DNA from: Sphingomonas sp. YR710 | GTDB lineage: Bacteria > Pseudomonadota > Alphaproteobacteria > Sphingomonadales > Sphingomonadaceae | Assembly: GCF_900101455.1 (NCBI RefSeq) | Contig: NZ_FMZJ01000002.1 | Span: 186,001-250,000, forward strand | Length of the DNA: 64,000 nucleotides | Reading direction: 5' to 3' | Shown: positions 36,873 through 44,912 of the stretch, piece by piece | Layout of the letters: every line of letters begins with the position of its first letter | Numbering within the stretch: the stretch's first letter is position 1 | Notes under the pieces: model-generated | What the model saw: only the letters and a program-made list of their open reading frames with translations | Databases searched by the model: none | What the model was told of the DNA's origin: nothing | Made by a program: the position numbers and the translations under genes

Positions 36873-38261
36873 ATGGAAGAGCTCATCATCGCGTCCGCGG
36901 ACAGTCACGCGGGCATGCCGTCCGAACTCTGGCCGGAATATCTCGACAGGAAATATCACAAATATCTCCGGCGTCTGCACGACGAAAAGGATCTGTTCTC
37001 CGGCACGATGCAGCTGCTCTGCAACATGCGCATGTCGGACGAAGCGAGGCCGGTCTTCGACAAGGACGGATGCTTCGACCGCGGACAGGGCGGCCTTTGG
37101 GACCTTGACGTCCGCCTGCAGGAGATGGACCGCGAAGGCATCGCCGCCGAGCTTGTCTTCCCGGGCGATTTTCGCGCCGTCGACATGTTCTGGAACACCG
37201 TCAACGGGACCTATGCGCTGCCGGCTGTCGATGCTGGTGCGCGCGGGCACAATCGCTGGTGTTCCGACACGTTCGGGAGCGCGAAAGATCGCCTGCTGAT
37301 GATTGGCGCGCCACTGTCGGGCATCGATCGGCAAAGCGTGCTCGATGAGGCCGACTACATGGCCGATCATGGCTTCGCAGGCGTTTTTACCCCCTGCTAC
37401 TGTGCATTGCCGACCCAGATTCCGGTTTTCGAATCCGACTGGGATCCGGTGTTCGCCGCTTATGCCGAGCGCAACCTGGCCCTCATCACCCACGCCGGAT
37501 ACGGCATGCCGCAAGGCTTCATGCACTCGGAAGTCGAAACCGCGGCCGCAGAGATCAAGGCGGAGGGCGGAGGGCCGCAGGAACTGGTCAGGAAGCTGGT
37601 GACCACCGTGTTCAACGACGGCGGCGTCTTCGGAGATCTGCGCGCGCGCCAGGGGATGTGGCAGTTCATGCTGAGCGGCGTGTTCGATCGCCACCCGACG
37701 CTCAGGATGATGGTGACCGAAGTTCGCGCCGACTGGATCCCGGCAACGCTGGCGTTGCTCGACCGGGTCTGGGAACAGAATCGCGACAGCTTGCCCGCCA
37801 AACGTCGCCCCAGCGAATATTGGGGGGTAAACTGCATCGCCGGACTGTCGTTCATGAACAAGGCCGAGCTGGACATGCGCGACGAGATCGGCGTCGATAC
37901 GATGGCGTTCGGGCGCGACTATCCGCATATCGAAGGCACCTGGCCCAACAGCAACGACTATTTTTCGGACATGTTTCAAGGCGTGCCGGAGAGCGAAGTC
38001 CGGGCGATGCTCGGCGAAAATCTGATACGCTTCCTTCGCCTCGACCGCGCGCATCTGGCCGACATTGCGGCGCGTATCGCGGCGCCCACATACGAGCAGC
38101 TTATCAGGGGTGGCGCGCTTTCTCCCGCGCTGAAAAGCCATCTGAGCGATCGCTGCGGCTACAGCAAGCCGGCGGAGCGCGACCGGCGCATCGCGGAGGT
38201 GGAGCCGATGCTGACACGCGACATTCCGCGCCTCGTCGCAGCCGGTTCGGCTTATCGGTGA
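36873..38261 (+). CDS. Amidohydrolase-family metal enzyme (copy 2)
   Basis: A 462-residue paralogue of the upstream gene. Shared blocks include ASADSHAGMPSELWPEYLDRKY, LQEMDREGIAAE, FGRDYPHIEGTWPNS and a common C-terminal region. The first motif is ADSHAG. Divergence between the copies is considerable, so they likely act on different substrates or as a heteromer. The ATG at 36873 gives a start aligned with copy 1. Confidence 0.85.
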   Translation: MEELIIASADSHAGMPSELWPEYLDRKYHKYLRRLHDEKDLFSGTMQLLCNMRMSDEARPVFDKDGCFDRGQGGLWDLDVRLQEMDREGIAAELVFPGDFRAVDMFWNTVNGTYALPAVDAGARGHNRWCSDTFGSAKDRLLMIGAPLSGIDRQSVLDEADYMADHGFAGVFTPCYCALPTQIPVFESDWDPVFAAYAERNLALITHAGYGMPQGFMHSEVETAAAEIKAEGGGPQELVRKLVTTVFNDGGVFGDLRARQGMWQFMLSGVFDRHPTLRMMVTEVRADWIPATLALLDRVWEQNRDSLPAKRRPSEYWGVNCIAGLSFMNKAELDMRDEIGVDTMAFGRDYPHIEGTWPNSNDYFSDMFQGVPESEVRAMLGENLIRFLRLDRAHLADIAARIAAPTYEQLIRGGALSPALKSHLSDRCGYSKPAERDRRIAEVEPMLTRDIPRLVAAGSAYR

Positions 38262-38328
38262 GTCGGCCGATCGGCGTACTATCGGCTATGATGGACCGGC
38301 GCGCCCGCGGACTGATGTACTGTGCTGT

Positions 38329-38402
38329 TGGAGCGGGCGAAGGGAATCGAACCCTCCTAGCTAGCTTGGAAGGCTAGAGCATTACCACTATGCTACGCCC
38401 GC
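38329..38402 (-). tRNA. tRNA-Gly (anticodon TCC)
   Basis: Read on the minus strand, the 74-base cloverleaf has acceptor arms GCGGGCG and CGCCCGC, the anticodon loop CTTCCAA with TCC, the T-arm GGGTTCGATTCCC and an encoded CCA. Its 5' end faces the prophage (38402) and its 3' end faces the amidohydrolase gene. Confidence 0.97.
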
Positions 38403-38451
38403 ATTTTCAAGCACTTAGTGCCCGGTTGGGCGCCTCGTTTTACAGAGCGTT

Positions 38452-38868
38452 TTACGAGCCCTTGCTTGTGACACTTCCCTTAAGGCCTCTCGATGCGTCC
38501 GTCAAACGAGATGCCGATTTCCTTCTGAAGCCTTTAGCAACTTCCAGAGCGACGTCGAACGGCACGCCGCCGCAAGCGTCGATAGCTTCCTTTGCCGCCA
38601 ACCAAACCTTTGGGTTACGCACCGCAGTCAGAAAATCATGGGCTCGCATTGTGAGGCCTTCAACACGAATATCTTCGTCGCCGGATGCCGCGCGCTCGGC
38701 CGTACCGATCAGCAAACCACCTTCGATCATAAGCTCGGCATGGTAAGAAATCTCGGCTGCGCTGAAGCCATTGATTTCGCAGTCGCGCATCAAGACGGGA
38801 GTGGTGGGGATGTCGTCGACCCAGAGCAAGATTTCCCTCAATAGGCCGATGTCGCGCTTCATAATCAA
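38452..38868 (-). CDS. DUF2513 phage protein
   Basis: A 138-residue protein starting MIMKRDIGLLREIL, with the family pattern ISYHAELMIEGGLL and LTMRAHDFLTAVRNPKVW. DUF2513 proteins are small winged-helix-like factors found in prophages and plasmids; their role is unknown. It overlaps the integrase stop by four bases and is the last gene of the leftward operon. Confidence 0.8.
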   Translation of the reverse strand: MIMKRDIGLLREILLWVDDIPTTPVLMRDCEINGFSAAEISYHAELMIEGGLLIGTAERAASGDEDIRVEGLTMRAHDFLTAVRNPKVWLAAKEAIDACGGVPFDVALEVAKGFRRKSASRLTDASRGLKGSVTSKGS

Positions 38869-39995
38869 ACCTTCTGGCGCGCAATGCGCCTCGCCATCGA
38901 GATCACGACGGCAGCATCGTCGACGTACACCTGCCGGATGCGCTCGACGCTCTCAACCGACCAGGCGGCGGCGCGGGCGATTTCTTCGTTCGAGAGGCCG
39001 GCGCGGCAAAGGTGGGTGACGAAGGTGCCGCGGCAATCGTGGAGGTGCTTGCGCTTGGGGGCGATGCCCAGCTCGGCGTTGCCGGGCTGCTCGATGCCGC
39101 CTTTCTTGGTGATCGCATTCACAGCTTCGGTCAGGCTCTCGGGCTTCCACGGCGCGCCGCGCGCGCCGACCAGCAGGTTGCGGACGCCTTCCTTGCGGGG
39201 CAGCGCGCGCAGTTCGTCGATCAGTTCGGCGAGGGCGGGGAACATCGGGATTACCGCGCGGCGCCGGCGGCCCCGGCTTTTCTTCGCGGCGGTGCGGATG
39301 ATCGCATGGTCGAAGACTTCGTCGAGCGTGACGGCGGCCAGATCGCCGCGGCGCATGCCGGTCAAGGTAGCGAGGCGGATGATGTCATAGATTCTCGGGC
39401 GCTTCAGTTCGTCGGCCGCTGCCTTCGCCTTCTTCATGTCGTCATCGGTCCAGATAATCTCGGCGCGATCGGAACCATGATAAAGTTGGGGAATATCCTT
39501 CGCGACGTTGATGCGCACCTTCGCGCGGAGCCGGGCCCATTCGAGCAGCTCGGCCAGAACAGTGATGCCGACATCGGCTGCACGCGGGGTGGAGGCGCGG
39601 CTGTCGCGCCACGCCACGACGATCGCGACCATGCGCGGATCGTCCCACGCGGCGAGGGTCGACCGGCCCCATTTGGCATCGATCAAATCAAGCGATCCGC
39701 CCCACAGCGCACGGGTCGATGGGGCAAGAGCCCGCCATTCCGGGCTGGCGGTCGCGAGATCGACACCATTGCCGCGCCAGCCCCGGATCATGGCGCGCAG
39801 GATCCTTTCATCGGGCGCGGTGGCGGCCTTCATCTTCTCGCCGATCGAGGTCACTTCCGCCTTGCCGAGCTTCGGCTTGTTCGGGCCTTCGGCCTTCATG
39901 ACGCAGGGGCCGCCGCGCCAGGCGTAGACGTACCAGCGAATCGGCTTGCCCGGCTTCGCTATGCGAACGAAGTGGACGCCTTCGATATCACTCAC
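38865..39995 (-). CDS. int: Phage tyrosine integrase
   Basis: A 376-residue site-specific recombinase for integration and excision. The core-binding domain covers about 95-180. The catalytic domain has the first Arg in LTGMRRGDLAAV (near 215), the HxxR pair in LHDCRGTF, a Trp (in AAAWS) at the third His/Trp position and nucleophile Tyr357 (RIRQVYV). Its gene lies near the tRNA end of the prophage, the usual place, but within a long leftward operon. Confidence 0.95.
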   Translation of the reverse strand: MSDIEGVHFVRIAKPGKPIRWYVYAWRGGPCVMKAEGPNKPKLGKAEVTSIGEKMKAATAPDERILRAMIRGWRGNGVDLATASPEWRALAPSTRALWGGSLDLIDAKWGRSTLAAWDDPRMVAIVVAWRDSRASTPRAADVGITVLAELLEWARLRAKVRINVAKDIPQLYHGSDRAEIIWTDDDMKKAKAAADELKRPRIYDIIRLATLTGMRRGDLAAVTLDEVFDHAIIRTAAKKSRGRRRRAVIPMFPALAELIDELRALPRKEGVRNLLVGARGAPWKPESLTEAVNAITKKGGIEQPGNAELGIAPKRKHLHDCRGTFVTHLCRAGLSNEEIARAAAWSVESVERIRQVYVDDAAVVISMARRIARQKV

Positions 39996-40183
39996 CAGAT
40001 GCTCTCCGGAGTCACATCCTCGCCGGTGCGAAGATCGATGATCGATCGAATGTCGCGTGGCAGCGTTTTGCCGTGGGCGGCTGCTTCTTCGATGGTGTCG
40101 AAGCTATCGACGAAGTCGCCCCAGCCCCCGCTCGGATAGCAGTCGTTAAATGCGAACAGCGCAAATTGCTTCAGGTCGCTCAA
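39992..40183 (-). CDS. Small phage protein, 63 aa
   Basis: A 63-residue protein (starts MSDLKQFALFAFND) upstream of the integrase and overlapping its start by four bases. It contains several aromatic residues and a DSFDTIEEAAAH helix, a pattern seen in small phage proteins that present a single beta-hairpin and helix. It could be an excisionase-like or accessory factor by position only. No confident family. Confidence 0.6.
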   Translation of the reverse strand: MSDLKQFALFAFNDCYPSGGWGDFVDSFDTIEEAAAHGKTLPRDIRSIIDLRTGEDVTPESIW

Positions 40184-40380
40184 ATCAGTCCCTCGCGCTG
40201 GCAGCGGTCGAATTCGCTCTCCGCCGGCTTGGGCAGTGCCCGCGCTTCGACGACGCGAATCGTGCCGTCAGGCGACACCTCGATGCCGGCGACGTCAAGG
40301 CCGCAATCCCGCGCGGTCTCGATCACATGGCGGATCGCGACCTTGCCGGGATAGGCGGATTTGGCGGCAGCGCCCCTCAT
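40180..40380 (-). CDS. Small phage protein, 66 aa
   Basis: A 66-residue protein beginning MRGAAAKSAYPGKVAIRHV and ending ESEFDRCQREGLI, with a helix followed by a beta-strand pair (GLDVAGIEVSPDGTIRVVEA). The ATG at 40380 sits in the four-base overlap with the upstream gene; an upstream in-frame extension would break that pattern. Function unknown. Confidence 0.6.
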   Translation of the reverse strand: MRGAAAKSAYPGKVAIRHVIETARDCGLDVAGIEVSPDGTIRVVEARALPKPAESEFDRCQREGLI

Positions 40381-40739
40381 GGCAGATCGTGGCACCGCGA
40401 CAGGCGGCGGATATATTGGTCCATCGGCATGCGCCCGGCGTCGCGATCCTCGGCGGCCCATTGTCGCTTGAGGCGCTGGGCCGATCGGGCGGCGCGCACG
40501 CCGATATCGGTATCGCGGATGCGGCCGTTGCGGGTGACGCTGACGGCCATCTCAAGCGGCGCGAGCTGGCGGCCGCGGATGCGCCAGCGATCGTGGAACG
40601 CATTCTTGTGATCGGTGCAGCAAAAGAGCTGGCTGTTCTGCCGGGGCGCGAAGGGCGCCATGCACTCCGCACAGGCTGGCAATGGCCGCGCAGGGGCGGT
40701 CTTTTCAGCGTCGGCGATTTCCGGGCGGGCGTGGTCCAC
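40377..40739 (-). CDS. Phage zinc-ribbon-like protein
   Basis: A 120-residue protein with a metal-binding stretch CAECMAPF...FCCTDHKNAFHDRW (three cysteine/histidine pairs, about residues 23-50) and an RGRQLAPL motif common in alphaproteobacterial phage proteins. It probably binds DNA or another protein. It lies in the packed leftward operon. Confidence 0.7.
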   Translation of the reverse strand: MDHARPEIADAEKTAPARPLPACAECMAPFAPRQNSQLFCCTDHKNAFHDRWRIRGRQLAPLEMAVSVTRNGRIRDTDIGVRAARSAQRLKRQWAAEDRDAGRMPMDQYIRRLSRCHDLP

Positions 40740-40742
40740 GGC

Positions 40743-41021
40743 TCAGGCGCTCTTAGCCAGCGTCGCGGCGTATTCTTCCTCCGTAGGAAGCGCGTCGATC
40801 CACGCGAAGGCCGCCGCTCTTGCAGCCTCATGGTCGGGAGCCGGCGGGAAAGTCATATCGTTTTGCCAGTCGCCTGCGTCGAAGAACGCATCGATGGCTC
40901 CATCCGGTTCGAAATGGATCGTCACCTCGATGTTCCGGTATATCCAGATTTCCTCGGGGCAACCGCAGTCAGCGTTCGGGTTGGCTGCAGAGAGGTGTGG
41001 CGCGCCGCTCATCATGCCCAC
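40743..41021 (-). CDS. Phage hypothetical protein, 92 aa
   Basis: A 92-residue acidic protein with a central strand pattern (IWIYRNIEVTIHFE) and a C-terminal helix (EAARAAAFAWIDALPTEEEY). Its start overlaps the upstream gene by ten bases. No family recognised. Confidence 0.6.
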   Translation of the reverse strand: MGMMSGAPHLSAANPNADCGCPEEIWIYRNIEVTIHFEPDGAIDAFFDAGDWQNDMTFPPAPDHEAARAAAFAWIDALPTEEEYAATLAKSA

Positions 41022-41419
41022 CCTTCGAGATAGCGGCTGAGCGCGCGGAGCAACTGTTTGCGCTCGCCGTCGATCTCGGCCGCAGGCAGCGCTTCGAGCG
41101 CCATCTTAAGCGCATCAGCGAACTTCTCGATCGGCTCGACCATGTGATCGAACATCGTGTGGCCATGGTCGCCCTCGCGGGCGTAGCGCAGCAGCTCGGT
41201 CGATGCTTCGGTGGCGGCGTGGGCGGCGGCGATCGCCAGCCATTGCGGATCGCTCGGGACGATGTCGGGATCCTCCCCGCGCAGCTTGGCGGTGCCGCGT
41301 TCGAAGGCGGCGATCAGGCGGCGGTCACCCTGCAGGGTTTCCTCGGCCAGCGCGTCGCCGGCAACGCCGAGCACGGCCTCGATTTCGAGCGGGGTGAGCG
41401 GGCGGATGTGGCGGGTCAT
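41012..41419 (-). CDS. Phage hypothetical protein, 135 aa
   Basis: A 135-residue mostly helical protein (TPLEIEAVLGVAGDALAEE, then HAATEASTELLRYAREG and a long C-terminal helix ending RYLEGWA). No catalytic motif. It is coupled by four bases to the 206-residue gene upstream. Confidence 0.6.
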   Translation of the reverse strand: MTRHIRPLTPLEIEAVLGVAGDALAEETLQGDRRLIAAFERGTAKLRGEDPDIVPSDPQWLAIAAAHAATEASTELLRYAREGDHGHTMFDHMVEPIEKFADALKMALEALPAAEIDGERKQLLRALSRYLEGWA

Positions 41420-42036
41420 GCCGCAGGGCCGATAAGGGCTAGAAGGGCGTCCGCGTCGGAAAGGACAATGGACTGGTATTCCGGTGTTTGCTCATCCCAA
41501 ACAGGCATGATACGCCGCCCGCTAACACCCGTCATGCGGTCTCGAAGGCGATCGTGCAGAAGGCGCGCCACAGCCAACCGATCCACCTTCGCGGGTTCGG
41601 GCGGAGGCATGATGCCCGGTCTCATGCCGCTGTCACGGCCTGTAAGGCGTTGATGCCAGTTGAATAGTGCGGCAGCGGTACTGATCGTGTGGTGTTTGGC
41701 CTTTTCGATATCGCCACGAACGGCAGCGTCTGCCGCCTTCTGTGCGAGGTAGCCAATCAACCAGAACCAATCGAATGGCGTCTTTCCGGCATCGTGATCG
41801 ACGCTCCAGCGAGCGCGCTGGTGAAACGCCTCTCGCGTAACGCCTTCGGTGAAGTTCGCGGTTTCGGGTGTGTCGCGGTCTTTCAGAAGACGAAGGATTG
41901 CTTCGATTGCGGCTTCGTGAACCCATATTTCGCGGTTGAGGCCCCTGACGGAATAACCGACGCTGCTGGGTGTCTCTCGTATTTCTGCAGCGATTAGCTT
42001 GACCGCGTCATCTGCGACTGGTTGCCCCTCGATCAT
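41416..42036 (-). CDS. Phage hypothetical protein, 206 aa
   Basis: A 206-residue protein. Its middle has FHQRARWSVDHDAG and FDWFWLIGYLAQKA followed by AKHHTISTAAALFNWHQRL, a pattern I have seen in phage and prophage proteins but without a known role. The first 50 residues are a separate small domain. Coupled to both neighbours. Confidence 0.65.
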   Translation of the reverse strand: MIEGQPVADDAVKLIAAEIRETPSSVGYSVRGLNREIWVHEAAIEAILRLLKDRDTPETANFTEGVTREAFHQRARWSVDHDAGKTPFDWFWLIGYLAQKAADAAVRGDIEKAKHHTISTAAALFNWHQRLTGRDSGMRPGIMPPPEPAKVDRLAVARLLHDRLRDRMTGVSGRRIMPVWDEQTPEYQSIVLSDADALLALIGPAA

Positions 42037-42467
42037 GCCGCGATCCTTTCGGCATCACGCGCCGCCCGCTCGCGCGCGATCAGCGTGCCGCGCACCATGT
42101 GGAACGGGCCGTCGCTGAAGCGCTCGTGCCACCACAGCATGGCGGCGGTGCAGTCGCGGCGGTTGGCGAGGAAATCGTTGTGCGGATCGGCGGCGGCCGT
42201 GGCATGCAGGCGGCGCAGCGCGATGCGCAGGGTTTCGATCATCGCGTGGCGATCGAAGGCAAAGTCATGCTCCGGCAGGCGAAAGGCGGCGGCTTCGCGC
42301 CAGACGGCGACGACGGCCGTCATCGCGGCGATGCCGCGGGCGGCAGCTTCGGGGGTGAGCTTGTTCGCGGCGACGGCTTCGGGATAGCCGGCCACGCGAT
42401 CGGCGAGCAGCAGCTCGGCGCACTCGGCCAGCGAGCGCCATTCGTGGGCGTGAAGCGGCGGGCTCAT
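42033..42467 (-). CDS. Phage hypothetical protein, 144 aa
   Basis: A 144-residue helical protein (AHEWRSLAECAELLLADRVAG, then long Ala/Arg-rich helices and DCTAAMLWWHERFSDGPFH). It shows a WWH motif near 118 but no known domain. The ATG at 42467 is set by the four-base overlap with the membrane protein gene upstream. Confidence 0.65.
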   Translation of the reverse strand: MSPPLHAHEWRSLAECAELLLADRVAGYPEAVAANKLTPEAAARGIAAMTAVVAVWREAAAFRLPEHDFAFDRHAMIETLRIALRRLHATAAADPHNDFLANRRDCTAAMLWWHERFSDGPFHMVRGTLIARERAARDAERIAA

Positions 42468-42670
42468 TTGAAGAACCCGCCGGCGATGAGGATGAAGAAG
42501 ATCAACGCGAAATTGCGGAGCGCGTGGAACGCGTTGTATTTGCGCGGCAGCTTCGTCCCCGGCTCGACCATCGGATCGCCATGGATCGAGCAGCTGACCA
42601 GAAGGCTCACGCTGTACAGGATGATGATCGTCCATTGCGGCCAATGCCACAGGCTGGTGTCGATGATCAT
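42464..42670 (-). CDS. Small phage membrane protein, 68 aa
   Basis: A 68-residue protein with two hydrophobic segments (about 8-27 and 50-66) joined by a charged loop. It could affect the inner membrane or entry of other phages, but position in the leftward early operon and size are the only hints. Confidence 0.65.
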   Translation of the reverse strand: MIIDTSLWHWPQWTIIILYSVSLLVSCSIHGDPMVEPGTKLPRKYNAFHALRNFALIFFILIAGGFFK

Positions 42671-42918
42671 GCGGGATCTCCGACATAGAGCATGACGGGC
42701 GGATGGCCGGTGCCGACGATTCGCAGCATGATCTTCGCGCCGGACAGGATCGCGCGGAGTTCGGCTGGCGTCGGCTCCCAGGCCGAGACCATGCACGGCA
42801 AGTCGCCGTTCACTTCGTCGCGGATCGGGAGGCCAAGGCATGGGCCGCTGGTTTCCGGCGTCCAGCCTGCGGGGGCGCCAAGCACGCGGGTGCAGCCGGC
42901 GATGCGGGCGATGATCAT
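42667..42918 (-). CDS. Phage hypothetical protein, 83 aa
   Basis: An 83-residue protein starting MIIARIAGCTRVLGAP, with a likely alpha/beta pattern and an ILSGAKIMLRIVGTGHPPVMLYV C-terminal strand pair. The start is set by the four-base overlap with the gene upstream. No family recognised. Confidence 0.6.
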   Translation of the reverse strand: MIIARIAGCTRVLGAPAGWTPETSGPCLGLPIRDEVNGDLPCMVSAWEPTPAELRAILSGAKIMLRIVGTGHPPVMLYVGDPA

Positions 42919-43265
42919 GCCGCCACCCGCAGCGCCGGCAGCAATTGCCGGTCCCAACAGATGCCGTAGGTTTCGACCAGGCCGTTGCGCACGAGCATCT
43001 GGCGCTGAACGCTGTGCGTCCGTGCCATCAGCGCGTGGAAGGCTTCGGGGGTCAGGATGCCGGGTTCGCGGCAGGCGCGGGCGAAGGCGCGGCAATCGCG
43101 GTGGAGCGCGGCTTCCGGCGTCCAGCCCAGCGCGTTGGGCGATATCCGGGTACGGGCGCGGTACCAGGCTTCGAAGACGATCGCCGGCAGCGGCGCATGC
43201 GCCGCCTTGGGCGTCTCGGCCGGTTCAGGGGCAGGGGCAGGCTTGGGATTGGGTGGACGTCGCAT
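42915..43265 (-). CDS. First gene of the leftward operon, 116 aa
   Basis: A 116-residue protein with a Pro/Ala-rich head and a helical body with many aromatic and basic residues (TPEAALHRDCRAFARACREPG and HSVQRQMLVRNGLVETYGICW). It is first downstream of the leftward promoter and 30 bases from the nearest operator. By lambda analogy this is the place of an antiterminator or anti-repression factor, but no motif supports that. Confidence 0.6.
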   Translation of the reverse strand: MRRPPNPKPAPAPEPAETPKAAHAPLPAIVFEAWYRARTRISPNALGWTPEAALHRDCRAFARACREPGILTPEAFHALMARTHSVQRQMLVRNGLVETYGICWDRQLLPALRVAA

Positions 43266-43297
43266 GGTGGCCTCCGTCGTGGTGACGGCGGCTAAAA

Positions 43298-43335
43298 CAC
43301 CATATTGGTGCTATCGTGTCAACACCAATATGGTG
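43298..43335. promoter_or_regulatory. Left operator region (two CI sites) and leftward promoter
   Basis: Two palindromes, CACCATATTGGTG (43298-43310) and CACCAATATGGTG (43323-43335), match CACCA-NNN-TGGTG with centres 25 bases apart. On the minus strand TTGACA (43322-43317) lies between them, and an AT-rich -10 region falls on the left site, so repressor binding should shut this promoter. The same element recurs at the right operator. Confidence 0.85.
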
Positions 43336-44124
43336 TTACTGATCGTCCCACTGATCCAACTTCGACTTCGGAAAAACAGTGTGCCCAAAGGTTATGGCAA
43401 CGCATCGTGTGTGGATCACGGCTCTGAGCTGCCGGAAATGATATTCGGTTGGGTCAGTCACGGTGGCGGGAGAGCTATCGTCGTCTTCGTCCGTCAGATC
43501 GCCGAGCCGGCCGAGAATGTGGAGTTCGCCGAAACCGGCCTTGAGCAGCAGAGCGTCGGTTGGCGACAAGGGAACTTCGAACTGGGGCGGCTCGCCCGGT
43601 AGCCAGAATATCGCCGCCTCGATCTCTTGTCCGGTGGTGACCGTGATAATGCGTTTGACCCCATAGGCGTTAGACGCGGGGATCTTTTGCTTTTTGACAT
43701 TCCAGTAACCAATCGGAATGGCCTTAACGCCAGTCAGGTCAATCGTCAGCAGGTTGTGGTCGGCGTCGTAGCTGATCGCGTCATTCGGAACAGGTGTGCG
43801 AATATAGATCTTGTCGAGATCGCCGACCGCAGCCCGCTTGGCCTGCGCAAGGCGTGCCGAATAGGCCGCCGAACTTTCGAACTCTGACTTTGAGGAAGTG
43901 GCGTCGCCGAGAAGGCGGTGAAGAAGCCCGTTTGACGGCACTAGCGAGGCGACATGTTCGACGAACGACTGACAGTTATTGATCGGCGATAGCAAGGTCT
44001 GCTGCTTCAAAAACGCTTGCGCAAACGGCATCGGCTTTGCCGGAAGCTTTTTGGGTGCGGCAAGCGACGGCGTGGCGCAGATGAGGGCGACCGTCAGCCC
44101 GATGCGGAGACTCTCGCGCCTCAC
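43336..44124 (-). CDS. Predicted exported protein in the repressor transcription unit
   Basis: A 262-residue protein with a typical signal peptide (basic head, hydrophobic core, ALA-type cleavage near SLAAPKK). The mature part is mixed alpha/beta with no family that I recognise. Its start overlaps the repressor stop by four bases (44121-44124), so it is translated with the repressor and expected to be made in the lysogen. Stop is at the left operator. Candidate roles are surface conversion or superinfection exclusion, by position only. Confidence 0.7.
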   Translation of the reverse strand: MRRESLRIGLTVALICATPSLAAPKKLPAKPMPFAQAFLKQQTLLSPINNCQSFVEHVASLVPSNGLLHRLLGDATSSKSEFESSAAYSARLAQAKRAAVGDLDKIYIRTPVPNDAISYDADHNLLTIDLTGVKAIPIGYWNVKKQKIPASNAYGVKRIITVTTGQEIEAAIFWLPGEPPQFEVPLSPTDALLLKAGFGELHILGRLGDLTDEDDDSSPATVTDPTEYHFRQLRAVIHTRCVAITFGHTVFPKSKLDQWDDQ

Positions 44125-44810
44125 CCAAGCAAGTCCGAAAGGCTCATCACCCGGTCGATGCGCGTGATTTCGTCGATGGATATCCTGAAGGTGATCGGCG
44201 GAGTGTATTGTTCAAGTTCGATATAGGCCGCCGTCTTCCGCACTAGACGCTTCACTAAGGCCGCGCGGGCACGTTGCCCATCGTCATCATCGCCTCTGGC
44301 GCGAAGGTAGACCACGACGTTGTCTCCGATTCGCGCCGGACGCTTCGTCTCGGCGAGGATTATCTCGCCCTCATCATATTTCGGCGCCATCGACTGACCG
44401 ACGACGTACAACGCATAAGCGTCGGCGCGACCGTTCAGGATCACTGGTCGCTTAGCATACCCCACGACATCCCCCTGGTTGAGATGGGTTTGCTCCACCG
44501 CTTCGCCATCGATCATCTTGGGTGCGCCAAGCGCTGTCCCGTAGATCGGCAGATCTTCGTGCATCCGTTCTGCCGACGGGCCTTCAAGGAGCACCGGTTT
44601 AGCGTTCGGAGGCGGGCTCTCGCCTGAGATGATCGCTGCGGGAGAAATTTCGAAGGCCGCTGCGAACCTCTCTATCCAATCGAGCGTCAGGCGTCGCATC
44701 CCTTTTTCTAGCTTCTCGATCTGTTGCGCAGATGTGCCCATGCGTTCGGCAAGCTGGGGCCGCGACCAGCCGGCGCTCTTTCGCAGTTGCATGAGATTGT
44801 TTTCGGCCAC
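44121..44810 (-). CDS. CI-like repressor, HTH plus S24 peptidase
   Basis: A 229-residue LexA-like repressor. The N-terminal helix-turn-helix is RPQLAERMGTSAQQIEKLEKG (about 18-38). The C-terminal domain has the catalytic Ser140 (VGQSMAPKYDEGEI) and Lys187 (ALVKRLV), the SOS-cleavage pair. The GTG at 44810 gives a natural start and lies at an operator (44822-44834), so it probably autoregulates. An ATG at 44792 is an alternative. I see no Ala-Gly cleavage dipeptide. Confidence 0.9.
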   Translation of the reverse strand: MAENNLMQLRKSAGWSRPQLAERMGTSAQQIEKLEKGMRRLTLDWIERFAAAFEISPAAIISGESPPPNAKPVLLEGPSAERMHEDLPIYGTALGAPKMIDGEAVEQTHLNQGDVVGYAKRPVILNGRADAYALYVVGQSMAPKYDEGEIILAETKRPARIGDNVVVYLRARGDDDDGQRARAALVKRLVRKTAAYIELEQYTPPITFRISIDEITRIDRVMSLSDLLG

Positions 44811-44821
44811 GCCGCATTCTG

Positions 44822-44894
44822 CACCAATTCGGTGCGTTTCTGCCACGCGCCAATTTGGTGTTGACAACGGTGTTATAACAACACCATTATGGTG
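44822..44894. promoter_or_regulatory. Right operator region (three CI/Cro sites) and rightward promoter
   Basis: Three palindromes follow CACCA-NNN-TGGTG: CACCAATTCGGTG (44822-44834), CGCCAATTTGGTG (44848-44860) and CACCATTATGGTG (44882-44894). A rightward promoter has TTGACA at 44861-44866 and CATTAT at 44885-44890 with an 18-base spacer, so its -10 overlaps the third site. The layout parallels lambda OR. Confidence 0.85.
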
Positions 44895-44912
44895 TCTAAC
44901 GGAGGTCATCGA

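Noticed and set aside
36774-38141. 455-codon minus-strand frame opposite amidohydrolase copy 2
   Set aside because: Antisense to a conserved enzyme; no independent ribosome site or motif.
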